Program-made: the position numbers and the translations under genes | Shown: positions 49,894 through 63,200 of the stretch, in pieces | Layout: every line of letters begins with the position of its first letter | Numbering within the stretch: the first letter of the stretch is position 1 | Notes under the pieces: model-generated | What the model saw: only the letters and a program-made list of their open reading frames with translations | What the model was told of the DNA's origin: nothing | Databases searched by the model: none | DNA from: Apus apus | Lineage: Eukaryota > Chordata > Aves > Apodiformes > Apodidae | Assembly: GCF_020740795.1 (NCBI RefSeq) | Contig: NC_067294.1 | Span: 3,410,001-3,474,000 of the forward strand | DNA length: 64,000 nucleotides | Reading direction: 5' to 3'

Positions 49894-52800
49894 AAACTAA
49901 TAAAGGTTTTTATGAAACTTTATCTGGACAGGAGGGGAAAACAGACAGATGCTTGTGAGTGCCCCATGGCTGCAGCTGCCTCAGTTCATTCATTTATTGC
50001 CTGTTGTAACTTGGAAGCATTCTTTAGGTAAGAAAACAACTTCAAAATAGATTGTCTATCTAATACACTATCGATTGTCTATCATAATACATTTCTGTGT
50101 TGCATCTTTAAATTGTTTTTTGCTCTCAATTATAAAGATATTTATGTGTTTGGCTTACATGTGACATTACAAACCTATCTTCCATGTGTTTGAAACTGGC
50201 AACACTTTTGCAAATGGATTTTATGTGCTAGGCAGAGCTAGCAAAGAGACATTGTGCTCACTGGACAGAAGAACATGTAATACTTGCAGGCTGTGTGCAC
50301 CACAAGCCCCTCATACATCTCAGACATTTGATTTTTGCTTTGGAGATAGCTTCTCCTGTATTCATAATTAACATCTGTACTGCACCTGTGTTAAATTCTA
50401 CAACTCTAAAACTGATATGAACTGAATGTTTTTTCAAAAGATGGTGTTACTACCTGGAAGAATCTAAAGTCTCATGTCTCCCATCTTTTAACGAAAGTAA
50501 AAAAGTTGTGTTAGAAGGCTTCTAAAGATGTTACTGCTGGTTGAACACAGTACTTTGTAAACACCTTCAGTTTTTAAAACTACTTTTTCATTTCCAATCT
50601 GTCATGATTTAGTGAGATGTGTGTTGCTGTTCCTGTAGCTTTCCATTAAACCACCTTCAAACAATGTAAAATGAGTAACTGAATTTTGAGGTTTTGGGTA
50701 TTCTTTCTTACAGCAGACCAAGATAGTCTTTCATACCAATATGCAGGGTATTTTGGTGTTCACATATGGGAGTATATTTGTACATCATCTGTATCTTTTT
50801 TTGCAGATAGAGTTTGATTAGCCTAAGTAGTTTGTTTCCTGTCAGGATTGTCATAATGCAGCAAGCATACTTTTGGAGTAGAAGTTTGTAACATTTAAAA
50901 CCAAGAGTCCTTGCTTTTTAAAATAGAGTAAGTCGTATATTTAGATATGACTGTTTTGATTCATGTGGTTTTGGGATACAGTAAGCTAAAAAAAAACAAA
51001 CAACAAACAACTTTTCTTATCCAGGTTTGTAGTTTCTTAAAGTAATCTTCAAGAATCCAGGGGTGTGTTTGTGTTGCATAAGAGAACTTATGTGACTAAT
51101 ATTGCAGATCATGCAAAAACTAGATTTGTGCCAACAATTACAGCTTCCCATTAGTTAAATGGTGGTTTTGAGATGGTGTTTGGTAAAACTAATTTGTTTG
51201 CCACATTCCGTTGTTCTACTTCCACATCTGCCCTGCACTGTGGAGTGTACTGTCTGTTTTGGTTTTTGTTCCAAAACTGAGTTTAGTCCCTCCCATGGGT
51301 CTCCCAGACATTACAGAACAATTCTTCCTTGGTTGGTGGCTTCATAGGTCAGTTCATCATCTGGGACCAGTCCCTGCCTTCTGGTTAAGGAATCCATCCA
51401 CACAGACAGGATGACTCAACAGTGGGATGGATGTTCAGATACCAGAAAGGTGCTGGTGACTTGACAGGAACTACCACATTCTTTGGAGGTATGTGTGCAT
51501 GTAAACCTCTCATTGAATACTACTTGGATTGTATGGAACTCACATGGAACTATAGTTGTGTTTTTAAATATATACTCTTCATAGCTTAAGCATTCAGAAT
51601 GGAATAAGCATTCACATTTTTGCAGTACATTTTGGGGCTTTATGTTTGGTAAAAACCAATGGAACCTTTGTCTCTCTTTGCATTTCACAGTGAATAATAT
51701 AATGTAATTTTGCTGTATTTAGAGTACTGCAACATAGAATACTAAAAATAGACATTGTAGAGTTATCAGTTTTAAAGACATGTAGCAACCAGAAAAAGTG
51801 ATGGCCATGTTCCATCACGGAGAGCATAGATCCAATGTATGCCATGTAGATCCAGTCATATCTCCTCATACATCTGGGCTGACCATGCTGCATCTGGTCT
51901 CTAGCCTGGCCTGTGGTTTAGGGGAGTGTTGTCCTTTCTGGTGGTTCTCACATGCCAGAACTTCTTTGTGGGAGCCAAAACAACACCCTTCAAGCTTAGA
52001 TAAGTTTCAAACAAGGAAGTGAAAATTTCCATTTCTTTCAGAAACATGTATTTTACTGAGGTGTTGCAGATTTACATGAGAAACAACAAAAGCATAGAGA
52101 ATCTTCTCAACCAACAGCATTTGCTTAATTTCCTTTTTTTCCCTGCACTTTAGTTTTGGGCAACAGCTAAATTTGTAGTTCCTCCTGAGGAGGGAGGAGG
52201 AAAAAAAACCAAAACAAAACATGTATGTGACTCAAGCTAAATTTAGCAAAGCTATGAGCAACTGGAAGAGAGGGTTATGTCATGGTTAATTGCTACATCC
52301 ATACATAATGCTTTGGAATGTCCATTCATTGTGTGACTTAAAGCACTCAAAAGTCATAAAATGTGGTCATGTAGATGGTAATTTGATAAAATGGTCTAGT
52401 AGCAAAATATTTACTCATGCTGAACTTTCATCTCCATTGCATTAGTAACACTAATGAATTGTTTAGAAATACTGCTTTGGTTTGGGGTGTATTGTCCTTC
52501 ATTCTCTTTCCTTGCTGCCTTTGCTTCTTAATGCGAGGCAAGTTCAGGGAAGCAAAAACTGAAGTTATTAAAGGTAATTTAAAGAGTGTTACTAGCTTAT
52601 CCTTCCACATGTATCACTTAGCACCATCATAAAGGGAACTTCAAAGAGGCTAAGGGAGGATTCCTGAAGCTTGCTAGAATAAATTCCTTGGTGATTGAGA
52701 TGATTTGTCAGGAGGACAATCAGTAGTGAATCCGGTTGAGAACTGACCGAATAACAGAGTTCAGTCTAGAATGGACTGGAGTGGAAAGCAGAACCCTTCC

Positions 52801-53610
52801 TCATGCTGCTCTTTTCTGAGCTCTGGCTCATGTGGCAAACATTCCCCAGTGGAGCAGATTCACAGTTTGCAGTGTTCCAAGGTCACTGTCTTTTTTCTTG
52901 CTGAAAAACAGCACGTGAACCTCTCTCACTTTGCCCTGTTTTGATAAGTGGTCTCTGAAGTTTTTTGTTGTTAGTTGAACAACATTTTTTCCTCTCCTGG
53001 TGTGATTTAAAAAACAAACAAACCAAACTGAAAAACCCAACAAAACAAAGCAGTGGGGGAGTTGGGCAAAACTGTTGAATCTGTATCTTCTGAACATATC
53101 TGTTCCAAGTTCATCAGTGTTTAAAAAGGGAGTTTATGAATTGGGTTCTGTAGTTGATAAAATTCTTCTAGAAATCGTGAGTAGATTCTGTAGTTTGTCT
53201 GCTGAGTTTGAACTTAAACATGCACAATTTGATACTGCTAAACGAAATTGCTGTTAAATGCTTTTTTTCCCTCCAAAGTGCTTTATGTACTATCAGGTAC
53301 TAAGGCATGAAACCTCACTTGATAAGTTAACAATCCCAACCTCTTCAGATTCAAATCAAGTTGTACAAAATAAAAAGTACTGAGAAATAAGGTCCTTGCT
53401 AACGTCTGTGCACTGGGTGTATGGATGTACCTTTTTGCATAGTAATGTGCTATATTTAATTTTTGCCAACTTCTTATCTCTTATATTCACTGCCTTATCT
53501 CCCTTCCTCCCCTAATCTTCTGGACATTTCTAGAAACCTGCTCTACATGAGACCTTTCAGGAAACATTGTAATTTGACTTCATCAGATTGTTCCAGTGCT
53601 TGAAGCTTTC

Positions 53611-56600
53611 ATGATGAAGAGAGCTGGGCAGAAAGTTGTGGCTGAAAATGAAACTCCTGAAACATCACAGAAAAGCAAAAAACAGAAAACTTACTCATAT
53701 GGGTCAGTGTTTGGTGAATCTGACTTGCACACCTCCATGGACTGGGGAAGCCTTCCCCACCACGTTATCCTGCGTGTTTTCCAGTTTCTACCTTTAGTAG
53801 ATCGTGCCAGGGCTGCTTCTGTCTGTCGAAGGTGGAATGAAATTTTTCACATCCCAGATCTCTGGAGGAGATTTGAATTTGAACTTAGCCAGCCAGCTAC
53901 TTCTTACTTAAAGTCTACGCATCCTGATCTCATTCAGCAGATTATCAAGAGACATGCTGATCATCTGCAGTATGTCAGCTTCAAGGTAGGTCTGGGAGGA
54001 ACAGGCATCTTTTGTCATCTAACTGTGCACAATGTGTGCAGCTTCTCTATGGCAGCTGGCTCAGGTGTTGTACCTGGGGAGCCTTAGGTTAAAAAATGCA
54101 GCTACTGCAACAGTTTATTCCCATATGTGCACACTGTTTCCTTCCCTTTTCTACACTCTAATCTCTGCAAACTAAAGGAAGAGCTAATGCCATGCTATAC
54201 AGTGCTGAAGATGAAATTATGTGTTTTCAGAATATATAGAACACTTAGTATTCACAACAGTTCATGGATCACAAGTTATTAAGTACCTGTAACTTCTGCA
54301 CTTCATAAAACTGACTATGATAAATTGGCATTAACATGTCTTAAAGCAACTTTTATGCTTTTTCAACTAGTCTTCTCTCATCTCAGCTTCTACAGAGGAG
54401 GAGGATGAGATGAAATAGTGATTTGTCCAAAGATAAATCAGGCTTATAGATGAATTGAGAGTGAGTTCATTATTCAAGATGCAAGGGTAGTGTCCCTGTG
54501 AGGAAATTGGATTGGTTTGCTGGAGTGTATCTAGGCTTTATCATCTCTTTTTTCTGCTTTAAGTGTTTAGAATTGGCATTTTTAAAAGGTGCATACATAC
54601 TACTGTCTATCATAACAATAATGCTAATTACAGTTGTTTAGGAGGGCACAAGGTTATTTGAAGGGAAGGCTTAGAGTCAAGCTCTCTGTTCATTCTAGGA
54701 GTAACCAGCAATCACACTCCGGAAAATTTTCTAATAGTAACTTTCCTGAACTCTTTATTGTCTTGAAATTTCTAATTAATGTTCCATGTTGTCCTTGAAG
54801 AAAATGAGATCTGGTGCAGTACAACTGAGTGGGTGTGGAACTTGCAGCCTTAGGTATCCTTGATGTTGTTTTCTAAATAATAATAAAGAATGACTTAATT
54901 TTTAAATTGCTTTTATAGGTTGATAGTAGCACTGAGTCAGCAGAAGCTGCCTGTAACATCTTGTCTCAGTTGGTGAACTGTTCTATCAAGACACTGGGTT
55001 TGATTTCTACAGCAAAGCCAAGCTTCATGAATGTCTCTAAGGTAATGTCCTACAAACTGTAACTCTGAAGCCACTTTAATTCTCTTACACTCTCACTTCT
55101 TGGTCATTTTTATGGAACAGTCTGTATTTATTGGCATATCTTTAATTCATGCCATCCATTAGTATCAGGAAAATAATTAAATATTAACTCCATTCATTAA
55201 ATGTAGTAGTGTTGATAGTTTGGGGCTTGAGTTTCCTTGTTTCTAGACAAAAAGATACAGTCATCATGTGCTGCAACATATTGTTAAGATAGTTGAGACT
55301 TCTTTTTTCTTTGATTATAGGTCACAGCAAGGTTACTTTCTGGAAAATAAAATAAATGCCATTTCCTTTTTCTGTAGATAAATTCTAGAAACTGCAGGGT
55401 CATGACTGGGTCCACTTACCTCTCTTCCATTACAGTGAAAAGATAAATCAGAGTGGATGAGTTAGCTACTGAGTGTAAAGTTATTTTTTATTGCATGCAG
55501 CAGCTTATTCTTAAGCAAAGATTTCCTGTGTTCATGTTAAGTAAGTTTTTCTTTGTTACAGAAGAAAGGGGATGCCTAAGAAGTGATTATTTTTGTGCTT
55601 TCTGTGCTTACAAAACATGAGGCTTAGATGCTGAAGTTCTGCCTACCTCATAATTAATTTTTTCCCCTCCCTCAATTTTTCTAAACAGGCCCACTTTGCT
55701 TCAGCACTGACAGTAGTTTTTGTCAACTCCAAGTCATTGTCATCAATCAAGATAGATGACACACCACTTGATGATCCTTCCTTGAAAGTTCTTGTTGCTA
55801 ACAATAGTGACACTCTAAAACTGCTCAAAATGAGCAGCTGTCCTCATGTGTCACCTGCTGGTGAGTAGTGAATAGATATGAAAGATGTACTAAAGTGTCA
55901 TAAAATAATAGTCAAGGCTTAGTTTGAAACAAGTTATTAGTAAGATTTCTAGTGGTGTTCTGAGTCTCTTAGAGGTCTTTTATTGACCTAGTCTTGGCTT
56001 TGGAGACTTGGAAGGGAAGAAGAATAATGTCTTTGTTGGATTAATGAAGGTGGAAGTGCTCCTTGCTTTGCTACATCTTCTAGAATACTGGGGATATATT
56101 TTTTTTACATTCTTCTCAGCTGTGTGAGTACTTCTGGTGATAAGCCTTGAAGAGGAAGAGCCTCCAAAATGAGTGCAAGCCTTTAACACGTTCCGAGGGT
56201 TTTATGTTTGTTGCCCGTTCTGGGTAAAGGTAACCAGATGGGTGCCTCTTCATGTGTGCAACTTTGTAAACTTCACTGGCATTGTGTGGGGACACACATG
56301 CAGTATCATCAGCCTGGGGAATCAACTGCTGCTTGGTGGGATAATGGAGATGCAAGCAGTTGTCAGGAAAGGTTTCACAAGTTACTGTGAGTTTAGCGTG
56401 CTGAGCAAAAGTGCTAAAAATTCATAGTGTGTACAATTTTAAAAAGTATGAGTTTGAGTCTTCCGGTTTCTGTGGTGCCCTCGTGTGTTCAGTTCTGGTA
56501 GTGTGAACTTGCTCATTTTAGCATTGGATGGTGAAGGGCTCACTCTCTTGAAGGGTGCTAGAAAATACAGGCTTGCCAGAAAGTGCAGTGGTTTGGAATC

Positions 56601-57825
56601 CCTCTCATCTTTCTTCTGAAACCTTGGTGCTGGGGAAAGGGAATCCTGGCTTGGTTTCTTTTCTACATTCTTATCTAGAGTCCACAAAAGGTGACTCGTC
56701 TGTGTACTTTGTATTCCAACAGATTGGAAGCAGTTCTGTTGTTTATGTCTTAATTCAGGGAAAGGTGTGTTTCAGCATAGCTCTTAAGCCAGGCTGCTGG
56801 TGGTCATTTGAATAGAATGCTGAGTTGAATGCTGAAGGAAGGAAGATTAGGGCAGGGAACAGTGGCAACTTCAGCTGAATCTTGCCTGGTTTCAGTTGCC
56901 CTTTCAAAGTTGAGGAAATTCCACAAAGGGAAGGGCAAAGAGGAAGAAAAATATGCAGATCCAAGATGAGTGCCTTTAGTTAGACTTGCTTCTTTTGCTG
57001 ATAAGTGTTAATGGCCAAAGCCCCATAAAAGGGTGTTGCTCTCTAGCACTTTATCATATTTTGTGGGGTTTGGATAATAGTGGGAATAATCAATAGCATT
57101 AGTACTTGCTTGAGCTTTACAGCAAACAACTGTGCTTATATTCGCTTTTCACTTTACAGAGTAATTTGTTTTGTTCCTCAGGAATTCTTTGTGTGGCTGA
57201 CCAGTGCCATGGACTCAAGGAGCTGGCTTTGAACTACTACATACTAAGTGATGAACTATTGCTGGCTCTTTCAAGTGAAAAGCATGTTGATCTGGAGCAC
57301 CTTCGCATAGACGTCGTGAGTGAAAATCCTGGGCAAGTTGAATTTCACACCATTAAAAAGCAGAGCTGGGACGCTCTTGTCAAACACTCCCCCAAGGTCA
57401 ACATTGTGATGTATTTCTTCTTGTATGAAGAAGAGTTTGATGCTTTCTTCAGAGAGGAAACCCCAGTTACCCACCTTTACTTTGGTCGTGCAGTAAGCAA
57501 AGCCATGTTGGGTCGTATTGGCCTGAATTGCCCGAGGTTGGTTGAGTTGGTGGTGTGTGCTAATGGGCTGCAGCCTTTGGATGAGGAGCTCATCCGGATC
57601 GCAGAGCGCTGTAAGAACTTGACAGCAATGGGACTTGGTGAATGTGAGGTGACTTGCAGAGGTTTTATTGAATTTGTGAAGATGTGTGGAGGCAGGCTGA
57701 CCCAGCTTTCTATAATGGAGGAGGTCCTGATTCCAGATAATGATTATAGCTTAGATCGACTTCATTTGGAAGTCTCCAAACACCTTGGAAGAATGTGGTT
57801 TCCTGATATGATGCCAACGTGGTAA
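53611..57825 (+). CDS. FBXL21: F-box and leucine-rich repeat protein 21
   Basis: Coding exons: 53611-53985, 54919-55041, 55689-55860, 57182-57825 (TAA). All introns are GT-AG and the frame stays open across every junction. From the second of two adjacent ATGs (53614) the product is 436 residues, near the ~434 of FBXL21. That ATG gives the family start MKR and has A at -3. Residues 20-25 (KSKKQK) are a basic, NLS-like patch. The F-box spans about 44-89 (WGSLPHHVI...[16 protein letters not shown]) and should bind SKP1. The remainder is the leucine-rich repeat region, ending [14 protein letters not shown]. Family knowledge: FBXL21 and FBXL3 are substrate adaptors of SCF ubiquitin ligases acting on cryptochromes, FBXL21 in both cytosol and nucleus. 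FBXL21 is favoured over FBXL3 by the N-terminus, stretches such as [12 protein letters not shown] and [21 protein letters not shown], and location beside LECT2/MIM1. The first coding exon starts at 53597 after TTGTTCCAG, so the 5' UTR continues upstream. No disabling change was seen. Confidence 0.95.
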
Positions 57826-57879
57826 ATTCTCTGTATTTGTGGGTAAGCTGTAAGAGTCAGGGTGTTGGCTTTCTATGCA

Positions 57880-57885
57880 AATAAA
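57880..57885 (+). terminator. FBXL21: FBXL21 proximal poly(A) signal AATAAA
   Basis: Canonical hexamer 55 nt after the stop. A second AATAAA at 58511-58516 could serve a longer 3' UTR. Confidence 0.6.
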
Positions 57886-57899
57886 GAATTTTAAAAATG

Positions 57900-60185
57900 A
57901 AATGTGAAAACATTTCAGGATTAGAATTTTCTACCTTGAGAACCTTGTAGTGTAATAGGAAAACATTCTAGAATGCTAATGGTATACTGAAATAGAAAAC
58001 AGATTAAGCATTCTTAACACTTTGGAAAGTATGCCTGTGGTTTACAGGTGCTTCAGACTTCAGTGAACTTGAGCTTCTCTAAGCTGTAGTTTAAAAGTTC
58101 CATACACAAAGATATTTTTCTTTGTATGTGTTTCTTTGTTTAGTCTTTCTGATGTATTTGGAAGAGGATTAGAGAAAGTTTTTTCCTTTAGCAAATTTAA
58201 CTTTATGGGAAGCTGGATACAACTTGGAGTTCAGGAAAGGTATGATTTGTCATGTTTTATGCAGCTATTTTTCAAAATATTTCTGTTATAAGTGTAAAAG
58301 CTTGTACATAAAAAAACTTGCACTGGCCCAGATTACTCATGCCAGTCTATTAAAATGTTGTGGTAAATAAGCTATGCTTACAAAAAACTTTTGAGTTTTA
58401 AATTGCACTTTAAATAATTTTGTCAGAATAGTTAAACAGTAGGACTGCATTGTACTGTATGTTGTTTTCCAGTCATATGAATTAAATGGATGGAAAGAAG
58501 ACCTTGTTAAAATAAACTAATTTGTAAGTTTTGACCTAGATTGATTGCTTGGGTGAATGACAAAGCACTTTAGAAACTGTGAGAGTATGAGGAGGAGTTT
58601 CTAAGCTTGAGAGAGTTCAAGTCCTTGATTACAGAGGTTGATCTGTGAATGCTGTTCCATGGTTTCATTAGTAAGAGATAAGAAGCATCTCAGAAGTGTG
58701 GCTAGTGAGAAAGATCAAATGGCATACAGTTGTCTTCAGTCACTTTCTATCTGGAATCAAGGGTTTGGAGCACTTAGAAAAATGAAAGCAATAACAAAAA
58801 ACCCAAACAACTTGCAGATTAGAGGCCAAAATGACCTGTTGTAATCCTGCCTGTATCTCAGAGCTGTGCTGTAAGCCCTGATTTCTGGTCTAGGAATTGC
58901 TTGACATGACCCCAAAATTTTACTTCAGGACTGTTTAATGCTTATTGCTATTAATTATTTTTTGAGAAAGTTTTTTTTTATTATTATTACTTCTTTGTTT
59001 TCTTTAAAAGAAAAAGGAATGGTGAGTTGACTTGAATTAGAATACGTGTTTTTGTGTTGAATTTTGCACACTGTAAACTGAAATTAATTGTATGCAAATT
59101 TTGCTGTAATTATTTTCATGCTGTAGTTATTCTATCTTTCTACTTACAATGAGAAGTCTATATTTTATTTGCTGGTAGTATTTGTCACATCAGATAAAGT
59201 ATCAGTTTCTTCCACACTTAAACTTCTTTACTGCAAGAATAACAGCTAAAGGGTTAAACCACCATTGTCTTGGACAGAGTTGTTCCCAGTTGGGAGCTAA
59301 GGAATTTAAGATAACAGAGAATACACGTCTGAATAAGTGATGCATTCTTGCCTGTTGCACAGTTAAGAAGCATCTGCCTCTGTTAGCACCTCTTACCCAA
59401 GCACTTGCTTCCTTAATCAGCAGGACTATAATTGCTTTTAAGCAAAAGACTGAAATATCTCTAAACAGTATTTGGTTTGAGATGTATGGTTTGGTTTAAA
59501 TGTAAACATAATAAAGTGATCTAATACCTGCACTGATACTAGACTCTTAACCCATCTGTTGCACCACATCCTCCTGTTAGACAGGGTTCTGGCACCAGTC
59601 ATGCACCTTTTCTGCCACACGAGGGGGTCTGAGCTACTTTGGTGCTTGCTGACTTTCCACACTCCTTGAGAAAGCTGATAATAATTAGGCATTGCTAACT
59701 TCTTGATTCTCTTGTAAATGCAAATTCCAAAAGAAACTTGAATCTTATTTTTCCTTCTGTTTCCTGGTTTTCTTTTTGCCATCCAATGGAGGCACTGGTT
59801 GTTCTGGCATGAAAACTCCCAAGCAGTATTTTTTGTGCTTTTTGGAGTGTTTCAATGAATCTCCCTCTGGTTTTCCTTGGTTCAGGTGCCTTCAAAAGTG
59901 ATCTTGTTTGCCAAGGTGTAGTAAAGTTCATAAACGAGCCTAAGATACAATGTCCACAACAATTACAGGTGCTTAACTAACTGGTACCTGGAGCATGTAT
60001 AATTGTTAGCAACTTGTAATATGTAAGGCCCAGAGTATTGAATGAGTAGTCATATAAATTGTTGATGTACATACCGTGTAACTGTTTTAATTCTAGGAAA
60101 TACATCTCTTCCTTCCTTCCCTGAAGGCTGCCCTTCACCACAGGTTGCCCACGTGATAAGTAAAAACACCTTTTGGATGCTGAGA
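57900..60185. other. Tail-to-tail spacer between FBXL21 and MIM1
   Basis: About 2.3 kb of AT-rich sequence between two converging genes. It may include a long FBXL21 3' UTR (second AATAAA at 58511). No gene or clear repeat seen. Confidence 0.6.
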
Positions 60186-60189
60186 TGAA

Positions 60190-60195
60190 TTTATT
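60190..60195 (-). terminator. MIM1: MIM1 poly(A) signal (AATAAA on minus strand)
   Basis: TTTATT on the plus strand lies 22-28 nt beyond the MIM1 stop, implying a very short 3' UTR. Confidence 0.65.
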
Positions 60196-60217
60196 TGGAA
60201 TTCACTACATTTCCATT

Positions 60218-63200
60218 TCACTCTCTTTGCCCTTTCCCCCTTTCAAGGTTGCTGGTAGGATCTGAGTGATCGCAGTTCTCGACGTGAATATGAGATACGA
60301 TCCCAGGAAATACTCTTTGCATGGGCAACATTCTCCCAAGGACCTGGCCCTTGGAAATTCTACCGTTGTATCTGATAGGGTGGATGCAGAGCAGTTTTAC
60401 ACAGAAACCTGGTGAAAACAAGAGGAGGGAAAACATCAGGTGGCTGATGAAGCTTTTGTTCTCCTGTGCTAGTATTTCAGAAATACTAACATTTTCTGTC
60501 TTTTCTTTTCCATTGACAGCAAAAGTGTAAATGCCAAAATAGCAAAGATACTGTGGTTGCAAAAACTAGAGATAGTGGTTGGAGTTGTTTGCTTGGTGGT
60601 GGAGGGAAGGTGGGAGGCAGGAAGAAGATGGGAATTCCTGGGAATTCCTATCTTAGTAAAGAGAAGAGCATTCTACAGAATTCAAAACTCCCTGTTTTTT
60701 AAAACTTTCCTTTCACTGTAATTTAGGCTCCAGCCTCAATGCTTGAAAAGATAAAACTAAGATCTCATCTTGTATTTGAGACTGGATGCACTTGCACTCT
60801 TAACAGGAGCAAAAAGTCCTGCCTACAAGTGGATAGATGCAGTGTTTCCAAGCACGTACTTTAACTACTTGGCTAAACGGCAGGTAATACATCAAAGAAA
60901 TATGAAATGAAAAATAGTTATTTACCTGATCCCCTGATTTGGACTCCATCATCAATGGCGTTTCCATTGTGGAAGAATTTAACAGGACCAGAGAGCTCCC
61001 CAGAAAAGGGAGCATAGACGGTTGCTCCGTCGGCACAGATGACGTCCACAGCCGCGTGCTTTCCCTTCCCGTTGCGTCTGAAAACAAAGCTCTTGTTAGA
61101 GAAGTCTCTTGTCAGGCCTGGCTTTGTAGAGAGAGATCAGTTAACTCACTGCAAGATCTGGAAATGGGTTGTTTGTACTGAGACAGTGTTGACAAAGTTG
61201 GCTGGCTGAAGGATCTAGAAAATTTTTTTGGTGTAGATGATGTAAAGCCATGGTGGGTTGATCTGATAGAGCTGGAGGCTTGCAAGTTGGAGAACATGAC
61301 TTTCTTCCAAGCCTTTAGATAGAACTGTAAAGTCACAGCAATGTTGTTTGACAGGTACCTGTGGAGCACCTCAAGGCCAACCTTCCACAAGACAGTTCCC
61401 AACACCAGGTCAGGCACAGCTTAGACTGAGTCATAAAAACCTCCAAGCAGAGAGATTTTATGAACAAAGCGAGCCGCCTGCTCCGGTGCTACACTACCCC
61501 TGTAGTGAAAATGTTTCCTTGTGTCCAACATAAGCCTTCAAAACTTTAATTTCTTAATGACTCAAAACAGAATTCAGCTCTATCTCAGTGGAGGAGCAAT
61601 AAAACCCCCCGTTCCAGTTATGGAGTACCTTGGAGCTCCGTAGTATCCACAGCCGTATCTATCACAGCCTCTTATCTCGTTGGTAGGATTCCCTGAGCAC
61701 AGTGTTGCCCAGTGTCTGTCTTGCTGTGGGAATGGTGGGACATCTTTGGAATACAAAAAGACAGCACATCGAAGTTAGTGTCTAGGGTCTATTTTGATTT
61801 TAGTCAGATAGGAACATACTGGAATTACATCCACACATGCAGTTGGATGTTTCCTCCACAAAGTGTATCGCCCTTTTAGGAACTGCAAATAGAACGAATG
61901 CCTAAGGTTGGATTCTAATGTTTTTACATCAGGGCTGGCTCCTGTGAGGACCATGCTTTAAAGAGAAACATTCAGAAGAGCATCATGGTTCCTAGAGTGT
62001 AATTTGAGGGATGAAAAGAGACTCAGTTCGGTTTCTTGTTCTACACCCAGGCTAATGGGACTGGACACCTCAAGTCTTCTTCTACGTGACTACCAGATCT
62101 TTAAATTCGTGATTGCAAAGAATCATCCTAAAGTCTGACAAGATGCAGTACTGACAATATTGCTAGTAGTTGACAGGGCACAAACAGAAGAGTTTTCTGC
62201 TCAGTTTATTACTGAGACTTGATGCATCTGTCATGGGGGGACAAGAAGTACAAGTTGGTAAGCTGATACTTTCTGCATCCTATTAACTCTGTCTACAGTC
62301 CTGTTATGCTGTGTGTATAATGCATGCTTTCTTTCTTTTGAAGGTTGCTGTCAGGGAGGACTGAAGACAGAGGGCACCACTGCTATTTGACGTTGTCCTT
62401 ATTTGAAATTAGTAACTTAATTTTCACTAATTATACTACTTATTCTGGAGTTTATTGTTGTTGGGTTTTTTATTTACCAGGCGTAAGTAGATGAGTAGGA
62501 TCGGAGTGGTCACAATTTTCAACATGGATGTGGGAGATTATGCCAGGAAACACTTTCTGCATGGGCAGCATTCTCCCAAGGTGTTGCCCTCGGCGGATTT
62601 GGCCGTGGTACCTGATGGGGTGGATACAGACGAGCTTGACACAGAAACCTGGGAGAGACGGGAGAGGAAGCGAGATCAGGAAACATTAGCTGCCTCTGCT
62701 CTTGGGGTGAGCGAGACCCCTGCCCTGCTACCATCTTACTGGAGGCTGTAATGCTGAAGCAGAGATGTAGGCAAGGTACCAACAATCCTGAAATCCAAAT
62801 TGCTTGGATTGCTATGGAAAAGAGGGAGTTGGAAAAGGGAGACGGGAAAATATCTCAGCAAAATCAAGGGCGTATTTCTGAGACTTTATTATTACAATTC
62901 CTTTTTTTGTTTTTTTCCTGATTTGGGTTTGGTTTTCTGCTACCTGATTTTTACCTCTCTTCTTCCCTTCTCTCCAAGAAAAGCATAGGAAAAGGACTAC
63001 ATCCTGCTAAGATTTCTGATATTTCTCAGCAGCAAGCTAGCTGTGCACCAGCATCGGAACTAGAGGGGCTGTAAGGTGAATCAACGCTTGGCTTCAGGAG
63101 CCACAGAAACCTTCCTGAAGTAAACCAAACAATTCCTGGTGCATGCCTCACAACATTTCTGTTGCTACTACTTGCCTGATCCTCTGATCTGGACTCCATC

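Larger units (their letters stand above)
47651..53596 (+). other. FBXL21: Probable FBXL21 5' intron
   Basis: AT-rich sequence between the CpG island and the first coding exon. It contains (TTTG)n tracts at 48616-48673 and 49836-49893 and a short antisense CR1 fragment at 49030-49078. No coding exon is recognisable. Additional untranslated exons could be present but cannot be picked out by eye. Confidence 0.55.

Noticed and set aside
53596-53610. An earlier in-frame GTG as start of FBXL21
   Set aside because: GTG is not a normal eukaryotic start, and the base before it is part of the splice acceptor AG.
62491-62751. Plus-strand frame opposite the third MIM1 exon
   Set aside because: Shadow of the real minus-strand exon, which has matching splice sites and strong family similarity.
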